Assembly: GCA_024236495.1 (NCBI GenBank)
Contig: JACKKJ010000001.1
Coordinates: 806,001-870,000 of the forward strand
Length of the DNA: 64,000 bases
Source: Paracoccaceae bacterium
GTDB taxonomy: Bacteria; Pseudomonadota; Alphaproteobacteria; Rhodobacterales; Rhodobacteraceae
Reading direction: 5' to 3'
Positions 48,312 to 56,521 of this stretch are shown here, one piece after another. The stretch's first letter is position 1. The number at the start of each line of letters is the position of its first letter. Position numbers and translations under genes: made by a program. Under the pieces are notes generated by a model. That model made no database searches and had not been told where the DNA came from. It saw nothing but the letters and a program-made list of their open reading frames with translations.

Positions 48312-49739
48312 ATGAGCCACTACGATCTGATCATCATCGGCTCGGGTCCCGCGGGCAAGGCCGCTGCGATCCAGGCGGGCAAGCTGAAGCGAAAGGTTCT
48401 GGTCATCGACCGCAAGGACCGGCTGGGCGGCGTGTCCGTTCATACCGGAACGATCCCATCGAAGACCTTGCGCGAAACGGTTCTGAACCTGTCGGGTTGG
48501 CGCGAACGGTCGTTCTATGGCAGGTCCTACCGCGCGAAGGAGGATATCAGCTCCGAAGACCTCAAGACGCGGCTGCATAAGACGCTCGACTACGAGGTCG
48601 ACATCCTCGAACACCAGTTCAACCGCAACCACGTCGAGACGCTTATGGGCAGCGCCCGGTTCCTCGGCCCGAACGAGGTCGAGGTGGCAACCCATTCGGG
48701 CGAGACAACGCGACTTCGGGCCGACAAGTTCCTGATCGCCACCGGAACGCGGACCTACCGGCCAAAGGACGTGCCCTTCAACGGCAGGACCGTCGTCGAT
48801 AGCGACGAATTCCTGGAACTGGGCCAGTTGCCGCGCAGCCTGTGCGTGGTGGGCGCCGGCGTCATCGGCGTCGAATACGCCACGATGTTCACGGCACTTG
48901 ACGTGCATGTCACGCTGATCGAACCGCGCGAAAGTTTCCTAGATTTCATCGACCGGCATACGATCCACGAGTTCACCCACCAGATCCGCGAGAACGGGCT
49001 GGATCTTCGGCTCGGTTCCCCGATCGAGAAGATCGAGGATGCCGGCACGCATGTCGAAGTGAGCCTGAAGAACGGTCGCCATGTCCGCTCTGAAATGCTG
49101 CTTTACGCCGCCGGACGCATGGGCGCGACCGATACGCTCAACCTGGGTGCCGTCGCGCTGGAGACGGATCATCGCGGCCGGCTCGAGGTGGACCACAAGA
49201 CCTATCAGACGAAGGTACCGCACATCTACGCCGCGGGCGACGTGATCGGGCACCCCTCGCTTGCGTCCACCTCGCTCCAGCAGGGGCGGGTCGCGGCCTG
49301 CCACGCGCTTGACACACCGACGCTGGCCGAAAGCCCCTGGTTCCCCTACGGCATCTATTCGGTGCCCGAGATTTCGACCTGCGGCATGTCCGAGGAGGAG
49401 GTGCAAGGCCGCGGCATTCCCTACGAGGTGGGCATCGCCAGGTTTCGCGAAACCTCTCGCGGGCACATCATGGGGATCGAACACGGGATGCTGAAGATGC
49501 TGGTCAGCCTGAAGACCCGCCGGCTGCTGGGTGTTCAGATCGTCGGCGAGGGCGCGACCGAACTGATCCACATCGCGCAGGCGGTGCTGAACCTGAAGGG
49601 AACCGTGGACTATTTCGTCCAGAACACCTTCAACTATCCCACCCTGGCCGAAGCCTACCGGATCGCCGGGCTCGATGCCTTCAATCGCATGCCGATCCCC
49701 GAGGAATACAAGGTCGCCCGCCCGAGGCCGCAGACATGA
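48312..49739 (+). CDS. sthA: soluble pyridine nucleotide transhydrogenase (Si-specific)
   Basis: This 475-residue FAD-dependent enzyme balances NADPH and NADH. The N-terminal FAD fold IIIGSGPAGKAAAIQAGKL is followed by SVHTGTIPSKTLRETV. There the disulfide pair of related lipoamide dehydrogenases is replaced, a known mark of SthA/UdhA. The NAD fold is VVGAGVIGVEYATMF, and HIYAAGDVIGHPSLASTSLQQGR completes the FAD site. The length matches the family. It lies directly after fghA and overlaps the next DUF188 gene by 4 bp. Confidence 0.93.
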   Translation: MSHYDLIIIGSGPAGKAAAIQAGKLKRKVLVIDRKDRLGGVSVHTGTIPSKTLRETVLNLSGWRERSFYGRSYRAKEDISSEDLKTRLHKTLDYEVDILEHQFNRNHVETLMGSARFLGPNEVEVATHSGETTRLRADKFLIATGTRTYRPKDVPFNGRTVVDSDEFLELGQLPRSLCVVGAGVIGVEYATMFTALDVHVTLIEPRESFLDFIDRHTIHEFTHQIRENGLDLRLGSPIEKIEDAGTHVEVSLKNGRHVRSEMLLYAAGRMGATDTLNLGAVALETDHRGRLEVDHKTYQTKVPHIYAAGDVIGHPSLASTSLQQGRVAACHALDTPTLAESPWFPYGIYSVPEISTCGMSEEEVQGRGIPYEVGIARFRETSRGHIMGIEHGMLKMLVSLKTRRLLGVQIVGEGATELIHIAQAVLNLKGTVDYFVQNTFNYPTLAEAYRIAGLDAFNRMPIPEEYKVARPRPQT

Positions 49740-50179
49740 CGCTTTTCGTCGACGCCGACGCCTGCCCGGTCAAGGAGGAATGCATTCGCGCCGCCGAACG
49801 CCTGAAGGTGCCGGTCAAGATGGTCTGCAACGGCGGCATCCGCCCCTACGCGCATCCCCTGGTCGAAACCGTCTTCGTCACCGAGGGCCCGGACGAGGCC
49901 GACAAGTGGATTGCAGAACGCGCAGGGCCAGGCGACGTGGTCATCACCGCCGATATCCCGCTGGCGGCACGATGCGTCGCGGCGGGCGCCCGCGTGCTCC
50001 GGCACGGCGGAGAGGTGCTGAACGCGGCCAACATCGGCAACGCCCTGGCCACGCGCGACCTGATGGCGGACCTGCGCGCTGCAGATCCGTTCCGGCAAGG
50101 CGGCGGACGGCCGTTCTCCAGACAGGATCGCGCGCGTTTTTCCGCAGCACTCGACCGCGTCCTTCGCGCGGCCGGCTAA
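49736..50179 (+). CDS. YaiI/YqxD family (DUF188) protein
   Basis: This 147-residue PIN-domain-like protein of the YaiI/YqxD family has unknown biological activity. Family motifs are FVDADACPVKEECIRAAERL at the N-terminus (an Asp-rich PIN metal site), EGPDEADKWIAERAGPGDVVITADIPLAA, and a C-terminal FSRQDRARFSAALDRVL. ATGA overlap with sthA indicates co-translation. The PIN-like fold suggests RNase activity, but this has not been shown for the family so far as I know. Confidence 0.92.
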   Translation: MTLFVDADACPVKEECIRAAERLKVPVKMVCNGGIRPYAHPLVETVFVTEGPDEADKWIAERAGPGDVVITADIPLAARCVAAGARVLRHGGEVLNAANIGNALATRDLMADLRAADPFRQGGGRPFSRQDRARFSAALDRVLRAAG

Positions 50180-50279
50180 GCCCCGGGCAGGACGCCGTTC
50201 CCGCCGAATTATCCCGCGCACGCCCGCAGTTGTCGCAGACAGGACAGACGCCCCGCGCAGGCGGCGGTTGTCTGTCTCC

Positions 50280-51233
50280 ATGACCCTCGCACTCAGAGAT
50301 ACTTCGGACACCGCGCGTAACCGGCTGTCAGGCATCCTGTCCATCACCACCGGGATGGTGATGTTTTCACTGACCGACATGTCGATCAAGTTCCTGTCGG
50401 GAGGCTATGCGCTGCACCAGATCATCATGATCCGGTCGCTGATCGCGCTGACGATCCTGTGCGGCGTCATCATGCCGATGCAGGGGGGGTGGGTGCTGAT
50501 GCGCACGCGCCGGCCCTTGATGCATCTTGCCCGTGGTGTCTGCGTGGTGGCGGCGAACCTCTTCTTCTTCGCCTCGCTCGCGGCCATGCAGCTGGCAGAG
50601 GCCGTCGCGATCTCATTCGTCAGCCCGCTTCTGATCACGGTCTTCTCGGTGATCTTCCTGCGCGAAAGCGTCGGCCCACGGCGATGGGCCGCTGTCGCCG
50701 TCGGCATGGCCGGCGTCATCATCATGCTGCGGCCAGGAACCGAGGCGTTCCGCTATGTCGCGCTCTTGCCGCTGGCCGGGGCGGTCGCCTATGCCGCGCT
50801 GAACACCATGACCCGCCGCATGGGCGGGACAGAAGCGGCGATCACGCTGTCCTTCTACATCCATCTCACCTTTCTTGTCGTCTCCGGACTGATGGGTCTG
50901 TCGGTGGGCGACGGGCGTTTTGCTGGCACCGGCAACGCTTCGGCCGATTTCCTGTTGCGTGCCTGGATCTGGCCTTCGCCGGGCGACTGGCTGATCCTGA
51001 TCGTCATCGGGCTGACCAGCGCGGTCGGCTCGGTGATGGTCAGCCATGCCTACCGGACCTGCGCCATCGCGCTTGTCGCCCCGTTCGAATATATCGGGAT
51101 GCCGATCGCGGTCTTCTGGGGGGCCACCGTCTTTGGCGAATGGCCTGATGCCGTCGCCTGGGCGGGCATCTTCCTGATCGTCGGCGGCGGCCTTTACATG
51201 GTCTGGCGCGAAACGGTGAACGCCCGGGGCTGA
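50280..51233 (+). CDS. DMT-superfamily (EamA) transporter
   Basis: This inner-membrane protein of about 317 residues has ten hydrophobic segments in two EamA repeats (first about 20-150, second about 160-310). Repeat signatures are FVSPLLITVFSVIFLRESVGPRRWAAVAVGMAGVIIMLRPG and APFEYIGMPIAVFWGATVFGEWPD. ATG 50280 (MTLALRD) is preferred to TTG 50268. The substrate is unknown; relatives export amino acids, purines or riboflavin. It is monocistronic, with a short gap before a HAD gene. Confidence 0.86.
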   Translation: MTLALRDTSDTARNRLSGILSITTGMVMFSLTDMSIKFLSGGYALHQIIMIRSLIALTILCGVIMPMQGGWVLMRTRRPLMHLARGVCVVAANLFFFASLAAMQLAEAVAISFVSPLLITVFSVIFLRESVGPRRWAAVAVGMAGVIIMLRPGTEAFRYVALLPLAGAVAYAALNTMTRRMGGTEAAITLSFYIHLTFLVVSGLMGLSVGDGRFAGTGNASADFLLRAWIWPSPGDWLILIVIGLTSAVGSVMVSHAYRTCAIALVAPFEYIGMPIAVFWGATVFGEWPDAVAWAGIFLIVGGGLYMVWRETVNARG

Positions 51234-51294
51234 GCGGGGTTTCCTTTCCGCATCGAACCGCTAGTCTCGGCGCCGGAACCCAGAAAGGACTGTC

Positions 51295-51921
51295 ATGCCC
51301 CGCCCAGAGGCCGTGATCTTCGACATCGGCAACGTTCTGATCGAATGGCAGCCCGAGCGTTTCTACGACAGCATCATGCCCCGCACCGAACGCGAGGCGA
51401 TGTTCGCCGGGGCGGACCTTGCGCGCATGAACGCGCTGATCGACGGGGGGGCGGATTTCAGGGAAACGGTCTACGCCTGGGCCGAACGCCATCCACGCTG
51501 GCGCGAGGCGATCCGGCACTGGCACGACAGCTGGATCCGGATGGCGACACCGGCGATCCCCGGGGCGGTCGCCCTGTTGCGACAGCTGCGCCGGAACGGG
51601 GTGCCGGTCTTCGCGCTGACGAACTTCGGCGTCGGCAGCTTTGACTATGCGCAGACGCAATATGACTTCCTGACCGAATTCGACCGGACCTATGTTTCGG
51701 GCCGGATGCGTGTGCTCAAGCCCGATCCGCGGATCTACGAGATGGTCGAGGAAGACTGCGGCATCGCACCGGACCGGCTTCTGTTCACCGACGACCGGTC
51801 TGACAATATCACCGCCGCCGCAACGCGCGGCTGGCAGGTCCATCATTTCGACGGCCCGGAAGGCTGGGCCGCGCGTCTGGTGGCCGAAGGCTTGCTGACA
51901 ACAGGGGACATCGCATCATGA
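51295..51921 (+). CDS. HAD-superfamily hydrolase (YihX/haloacid-dehalogenase-like)
   Basis: This 208-residue HAD phosphatase shows motif I FDIGNVLIEWQP (the second Asp position of DxD is replaced by Gly-Asn, as in YihX-like and epoxide-hydrolase N-domain relatives), motif II ALTNFG, motif III Lys in RVLKPDPRIYE and motif IV FTDDRSDNI. YihX relatives dephosphorylate alpha-glucose-1-phosphate, but that assignment is not safe here. The ATG 51295 start follows AAAGGA, with a TAGTCT box about 28 bp upstream. ATGA overlap joins it to an ornithine-cyclodeaminase-like gene. Confidence 0.83.
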   Translation: MPRPEAVIFDIGNVLIEWQPERFYDSIMPRTEREAMFAGADLARMNALIDGGADFRETVYAWAERHPRWREAIRHWHDSWIRMATPAIPGAVALLRQLRRNGVPVFALTNFGVGSFDYAQTQYDFLTEFDRTYVSGRMRVLKPDPRIYEMVEEDCGIAPDRLLFTDDRSDNITAAATRGWQVHHFDGPEGWAARLVAEGLLTTGDIAS

Positions 51922-52826
51922 CCATCGACATCATCGGACCCGAGGCCGAAGCGAAGCTTGACTGGGTCGCGCTGACCGAAGCGATCGAGGCCGGCCACAG
52001 CCTTCCGCGCGCCGAGGTCGGCGACACCTTCCTGCGCCGCGGCCCCGACACGCTGCTGACGCGGTCGGCCTGGATCGACGGGATGGGGCTTGCGGTAAAG
52101 GCGGCGACGATCTTTCCCGGCAACCATCGCTACGAGGTCCCGAACCTTCACGGCGTCGTTGCGCTTTTCGACGATGTGAAGGGGATGCCGGAAGCCTATG
52201 TCGACTTCGCCCTGGTGACGAAGTGGAAGACCGCCGCGGACAGCCTGCTAGCCGCGCGTCATCTTGCCCGCAAGGGGTCGGAGCATTTCCTGCTGGTCGG
52301 CGGCGGGACCGTCGCCCTTTCGATGGTGGAGGCCTATTCGGCGGTCTTTCCCGGCGCCCGGTTCCATGTCTGGACCCGCAGCGCCGATACGGCGCGCGCT
52401 TTTGCCAAGGCGACCGGCGCCACGGTCGAGCCGGACCTTGAGGCAGCGGTGCGCAAGGCAGATGTGATCGCCACCGCGACCATGGCGACCGCGCCCCTTG
52501 TCCGGGGTTCCTGGCTGAAACCCGGCACCCACCTTGACTTGATCGGCGCCTACCGCAAGGACATGCGCGAATGCGACGACGAGGTCATGCGCCGCTCCCG
52601 GGTCTTCGTCGATGCCCGCGCGACGACCGTTCACCATATCGGAGAGATCATGGATCCCATCGCCTCGGGCGCGATGACCGAGGCCGATATCCAGGGCGAT
52701 TTCTACGATCTTCCGGCCGGCGCCTTTACCCGCCGCTCGGACGACGAGATCACGGTCTGCAAGAACGGTGGCGGCGCCCATCTGGACCTGATGACGGCCC
52801 GCTACATCCTGAACGCCGCCCGCTAG
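51918..52826 (+). CDS. ornithine cyclodeaminase / mu-crystallin family oxidoreductase
   Basis: This 302-residue NAD(P)-dependent enzyme carries the dinucleotide fold HFLLVGGGTVALSMVEAYSAVFPG (about 120-145). It also has the substrate region FLRRGPDTLLTRSAW, LVTKWKTAADSLLAARHLARK, and a C-terminal KNGGGAHLDLMTARYILNAAR. The family includes ornithine cyclodeaminase, L-alanine dehydrogenase and ketimine reductases. Residues do not separate these. It is coupled with the upstream HAD gene. The stop lies in the loop of a hairpin at the convergent junction. Confidence 0.86.
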   Translation: MTIDIIGPEAEAKLDWVALTEAIEAGHSLPRAEVGDTFLRRGPDTLLTRSAWIDGMGLAVKAATIFPGNHRYEVPNLHGVVALFDDVKGMPEAYVDFALVTKWKTAADSLLAARHLARKGSEHFLLVGGGTVALSMVEAYSAVFPGARFHVWTRSADTARAFAKATGATVEPDLEAAVRKADVIATATMATAPLVRGSWLKPGTHLDLIGAYRKDMRECDDEVMRRSRVFVDARATTVHHIGEIMDPIASGAMTEADIQGDFYDLPAGAFTRRSDDEITVCKNGGGAHLDLMTARYILNAAR

Positions 52827-52838
52827 GGGGGGGCGGCG
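52814..52838. terminator. hairpin with ornithine-cyclodeaminase-like gene stop in the loop
   Basis: CGCCGCCC (52814-52821) pairs with GGGCGGCG (52831-52838). The 9-base loop includes the TAG stop 52824-52826. No T run is present on the plus strand. The converging MFS gene ends 11 bp beyond. Confidence 0.45.
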
Positions 52839-52848
52839 CCAGCCGGCC

Positions 52849-54087
52849 TCAGGCGGGTTGTGCGGTCAGTGCGCGTTCGCGGATCGGCAGATGGACAAGG
52901 GCCGAAAACGCGCCCACGCCCACGCCGATCCACCAGACGGCGGTATAGGATCCGTAGACGTCGTACATCCGCCCACCCAGCCAGACGCCAAGGAACCCGC
53001 CAAGCTGGTGGCTCAGAAACACGATGCCGTAAAGCGTGCCCATGTAGCGCAGCCCGTAGATATGCGCGACAAGCCCCGAGGTCAGCGGCACCGTGGCCAG
53101 CCAGAGCGCCCCCATCAGGATCGAGAAGACCAGGACGGAGGCCGGCGTGATCGGCAGAGAGATGAAGACTGCCGCGACGATGGTGCGCGCCAGATAGATC
53201 CCCGACAGCAGGTATTTCTTGGTATAGCGCTTGCCCAGCCACCCGGCCGTAATCGTCCCAACGATATTCGCAAGTCCGATGACGGAAATCGCAATCGCGC
53301 CAAGGACCGAGGTCGTGGTGATGCCAAGCCCCGCCAGAACGCCGTTCGGCGCGATCGCCCCGCACATCTCTGTCACCATCGCGGGAAAGTGCGCGGTGAT
53401 GAAGGCAAGCTGGTAGCCGCAGGAAAAGAACCCCAGGAAAATCATCGAATAGGACGGGTCGCGGAAGGCCTTCTTCAGAACCTCGCCCATGCTTTCCTCA
53501 AGCTCGGCCCGGCTTGCGCGCTCGGGCGCGCGCATCATGGGCAGCGCGAAAAGCGACACGAGGATCGCCGCGGCGAAGATCAGAAAGACCGTCTGCCAGG
53601 GGAAATGGCCCAGCAAAAGCTCGGCGACCGGCGCGCCAAAGACCTGCCCGGCGGACCCGGCCGCAGTTGCAACACCCAGCGCGACCGACCGGTTGTCGGG
53701 ATGGGCAGCGCGGCCGACGACGGCCAGGATCACGCCGAACCCCGTGCCGGCGATACCGAAGCCCACCAGGATCTCCAGCATCTGGTGCTGGCCCGGCGTG
53801 ACCGCGAAGGACGACAGCACCAGACCCGCCGCATAGGTCAGCGCGCCAAGAACGATTGCGCGCCGATCGCCGAAACGTTCCGCCAGCGCACCGAACAGCG
53901 GCTGCCCGAAACCCCAGGCCAGGTTCTGCACCGCGATCGCCAGCGAAAAGTCCGCGCGCATCCAGCCGAATTCTGTGGCGATCGGGATCTGGAACACGCC
54001 AAAGCTGGCCCGGATCGAAAAGCCGATCATGATGATGATGCAGCCCGCGATCAGGACAGGCGTGAATAGCGGCGCGCGCGAAGGCAT
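52849..54087 (-). CDS. MFS transporter (OFA/monocarboxylate-type)
   Basis: This 412-residue major facilitator has 12 hydrophobic segments. The start ATG 54087 gives MPSRAPLFTPVLIAGCIIIMIGFSIRASFGVFQIPIATEFGW, the pattern of the OFA/MCT-like group (putative carboxylate transporters, e.g. YhhS/oxalate-formate). Motif A reads FGALAERFGDRRAIVLG. The C-terminal half ends with QLGGFLGVWLGGRMYDVYGSY. The substrate is unknown. It converges on the HAD-ornithine cyclodeaminase unit and is divergent from zapE (153 bp). Confidence 0.87.
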   Translation of the reverse strand: MPSRAPLFTPVLIAGCIIIMIGFSIRASFGVFQIPIATEFGWMRADFSLAIAVQNLAWGFGQPLFGALAERFGDRRAIVLGALTYAAGLVLSSFAVTPGQHQMLEILVGFGIAGTGFGVILAVVGRAAHPDNRSVALGVATAAGSAGQVFGAPVAELLLGHFPWQTVFLIFAAAILVSLFALPMMRAPERASRAELEESMGEVLKKAFRDPSYSMIFLGFFSCGYQLAFITAHFPAMVTEMCGAIAPNGVLAGLGITTTSVLGAIAISVIGLANIVGTITAGWLGKRYTKKYLLSGIYLARTIVAAVFISLPITPASVLVFSILMGALWLATVPLTSGLVAHIYGLRYMGTLYGIVFLSHQLGGFLGVWLGGRMYDVYGSYTAVWWIGVGVGAFSALVHLPIRERALTAQPA

Positions 54088-54240
54088 GGTGGCTCCGGGT
54101 TCTTTGGCGCGCCAAAATGCCTTGCCGGGCTGCAATCGTCAAATCGCCAATTGTGATCGGAACAATTCAAGTTCCCTATGGATCGCGGGCCGCCGCAACG
54201 CGGCCCTTTTCAGCCGCGCGAGGGCGCGCTATCGGGGGGC

Positions 54241-55332
54241 ATGCGCGAGACGCTGACCGAAATCTACGACCGGATGACCCATGCGGGCGACCTGCGCCAG
54301 GATGCGGCGCAGCGTGCGCTCTTGCCCGAACTGGACCGTATCCGGGCCGCTCTGGAAGACCGGGCGGGGCGCCGAAAGGGGCTTCTTGGGGGCCTTTTCG
54401 GCAAGGCGCCGGACGCGGTCCGCGGTCTTTACCTTTGGGGCGGCGTCGGGCGCGGCAAGTCGATGCTGATGGATCTTTTCCATGCCGGGGTGGCGATCGA
54501 CGCGAAACGGCGGGTCCATTTCCACGCCTTCATGCAAGAGGTCCAGGCCGCCCTTCACGCCGCCCGCAAGACCGGTGTCGATGATGCGATCCGCCCCGTG
54601 GCCGAGGAGATTGCCGCAAAGCTGCGGCTCTTGTGCTTCGACGAGATGCAGATCACCGACATCGCCGATGCGATGATCGTCGGCCGGCTCTTTCAGATGC
54701 TGTTCGACCGGGGGGTGACGGTCGTCACCACGTCGAACCGCGCGCCGGACGATCTGTACAAGGACGGTCTGAACCGTCCGCTTTTCCTGCCGTTCATCGC
54801 GCTCCTGAAGGACCGGATGGAGGTGCGGGAGATCGAAAGCGAAACCGACTACCGCCAACACCGGCTTCAGGGCGCGCAGGTCTATTTCGCCCCTGCCGAC
54901 CGAACCGCGAAGGAGGCGCTGGGCCGCATCTGGTCCGAACTGACCGGCGGCGGGGCGGACGCCGCCCTTCGCCTGACCGTCAAGGGGCGCGAGGTCGTGA
55001 TCGAGGATTATCATGCGGGCGTCGCGCGCGCCTCGTTCTGGGATCTCTGCGGCCGCCCGCTGGGGCCGGCGGACTACCTGGCGCTTGCCGGGGCCGTCCG
55101 GGTGCTGATCCTCGAGGATATCCCCCACCTTTCGTCCGAAAACTACAACCAGGCGAAGCGGTTCGTCACCTTGATCGACGCGCTTTACGAAGCGAAGGTG
55201 CGGCTTGTCTGTTCGGCCGCGGACGAACCCGAACGGCTCTACATGGAAGGCGAGGGGTCGTTCGAGTTCGAGCGCACCGCAAGCCGCCTGCGGGAGATGC
55301 AGGCCGCGGACTGGGGCGCCGGTCGCGGCTGA
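54241..55332 (+). CDS. zapE: cell division ATPase ZapE
   Basis: This 363-residue P-loop ATPase of the AFG1/ZapE family destabilises or regulates FtsZ rings at late division and in stress. The Walker A is LYLWGGVGRGKSMLMDLF, Walker B LLCFDEMQITDIADAM, and sensor-1 TTSNRAPDDLYKDGLNR. The C-terminal half contains the typical YFAPADRTAKEAL and SFEFERTASRLREMQ. The start ATG 54241 with GGGGGG before it is preferred over an in-frame one 63 bp upstream. It is a single gene between the divergent MFS gene and a converging flavin oxidoreductase gene. Confidence 0.93.
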   Translation: MRETLTEIYDRMTHAGDLRQDAAQRALLPELDRIRAALEDRAGRRKGLLGGLFGKAPDAVRGLYLWGGVGRGKSMLMDLFHAGVAIDAKRRVHFHAFMQEVQAALHAARKTGVDDAIRPVAEEIAAKLRLLCFDEMQITDIADAMIVGRLFQMLFDRGVTVVTTSNRAPDDLYKDGLNRPLFLPFIALLKDRMEVREIESETDYRQHRLQGAQVYFAPADRTAKEALGRIWSELTGGGADAALRLTVKGREVVIEDYHAGVARASFWDLCGRPLGPADYLALAGAVRVLILEDIPHLSSENYNQAKRFVTLIDALYEAKVRLVCSAADEPERLYMEGEGSFEFERTASRLREMQAADWGAGRG

Positions 55333-55393
55333 CGCGCCGAGTTTGCGCCGGGCGAACCCGTACCGGAGCTGGTGCGGCCGGTGGGCGGCGTCC

Positions 55394-56416
55394 TTAGCTG
55401 AGCATGTCGCGCACAAGCGGGATGACGCGCGCACCGTAAAGCTCGACAGACCGCATCAGCAGCCCGTGCGGGACAGGGCCGGAGGAGTATTTCATCTCGA
55501 ACCGGTCGAGCCCCAGTGCGCTGACCGTCGCGGCGATCTTGCGCGCCACGGTTTCCGGCGCGCCGACGTAAAGCGACCCGTGGGCGATTTCGCGTTCGAA
55601 CTGGTCGCGGGTTGTTGCGGGCCAGCCGCGCTCACGTCCGATACGGTCATGAAGGGCCTTGTAGCCCGGCCAGATCCCTTCGCGCGCGGCGGCGTCGGTG
55701 TCGGCGACGAAACCCGGCGAATGCACGCCGACCGGTAGCGGCGGCCGGTCGGCCTGCGCCAGGGATTGCCGGTACAGGTCCACATAAGGACGGAACCGCT
55801 GCGGCGCGCCGCCGATGATCGCCAACATCATCGGCATTTCATAGTGGACCGCCCGCATGACGGATTCGGGCGTTCCCCCGACGCCGATCCAGGTACGAAA
55901 CGGCGCCGCCGGCACCGGATAGACGGCTTGCGACCTGAGCGGCGGGCGCGTCGTTCCGGACCAGCTGACCTTGCGGTCGCGCAGCAGGCGCGCGAAGAGA
56001 TCGAGTTTCTCGTCAAACAGCCGCTCGTAGTCCGCAAGGTCGAAACCGAACAGCGGGAAGCTTTCGGTGAAGGAACCCCGCCCCAGGATCACCTCTGCCC
56101 TGCCGTTCGAGATCGCCTGAAGCGTCGAGAACCTTTGGAACACCCGGATCGGATCGTCCGAGGACAGGACGGTGACGGCTGTTCCAAGCCTGATGCGGCC
56201 GGTTCGCGCCGCGATGGCGGCCAGCGCGACCTCGGGCGCGGAGATCGCGAAATCGTCCCGGTGGTGTTCACCAAGCCCGAAGAAATCGACCCCGACCTGA
56301 TCAGCGAGGACCGCCTCCTCGATCACGTCGCGAATGACCTGGTCCTGCGGCTTCAACGCCCCGGCGGAATCGAGGGTCACATCTCCGAAGGTGTCGAGGG
56401 CGAATTCTAGGGGCAT
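55394..56416 (-). CDS. LLM-class flavin-dependent oxidoreductase (bacterial luciferase-like)
   Basis: This 340-residue protein has the TIM barrel of luciferase-like monooxygenases. Family stretches are DVIEEAVLADQVGVDFFGLGEHHRDDFAISAPEVALAAIAART, LGTAVTVLSSDDPIRVFQRF, AEVILGRGSFTESFPLFGFD and a C-terminal GLDRFEMKYSSGPVPH. ATG 56416 starts MPLEFALDTFGDV. It probably uses reduced FMN (or F420) to oxidise a small organic molecule; the substrate is unknown. It is followed on the same strand, 105 bp upstream, by folC. Confidence 0.87.
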   Translation of the reverse strand: MPLEFALDTFGDVTLDSAGALKPQDQVIRDVIEEAVLADQVGVDFFGLGEHHRDDFAISAPEVALAAIAARTGRIRLGTAVTVLSSDDPIRVFQRFSTLQAISNGRAEVILGRGSFTESFPLFGFDLADYERLFDEKLDLFARLLRDRKVSWSGTTRPPLRSQAVYPVPAAPFRTWIGVGGTPESVMRAVHYEMPMMLAIIGGAPQRFRPYVDLYRQSLAQADRPPLPVGVHSPGFVADTDAAAREGIWPGYKALHDRIGRERGWPATTRDQFEREIAHGSLYVGAPETVARKIAATVSALGLDRFEMKYSSGPVPHGLLMRSVELYGARVIPLVRDMLS

Positions 56417-56521
56417 CCGGTCGCTCCGCTGGCCATGGCCAAGGGATAGCGGCGCGGCGCCCCGCAGGGAAGTGCATCGGCGCACAGGCCGGTTCGCGAA
56501 AACGCCCGAAGGGAGGCCGGA

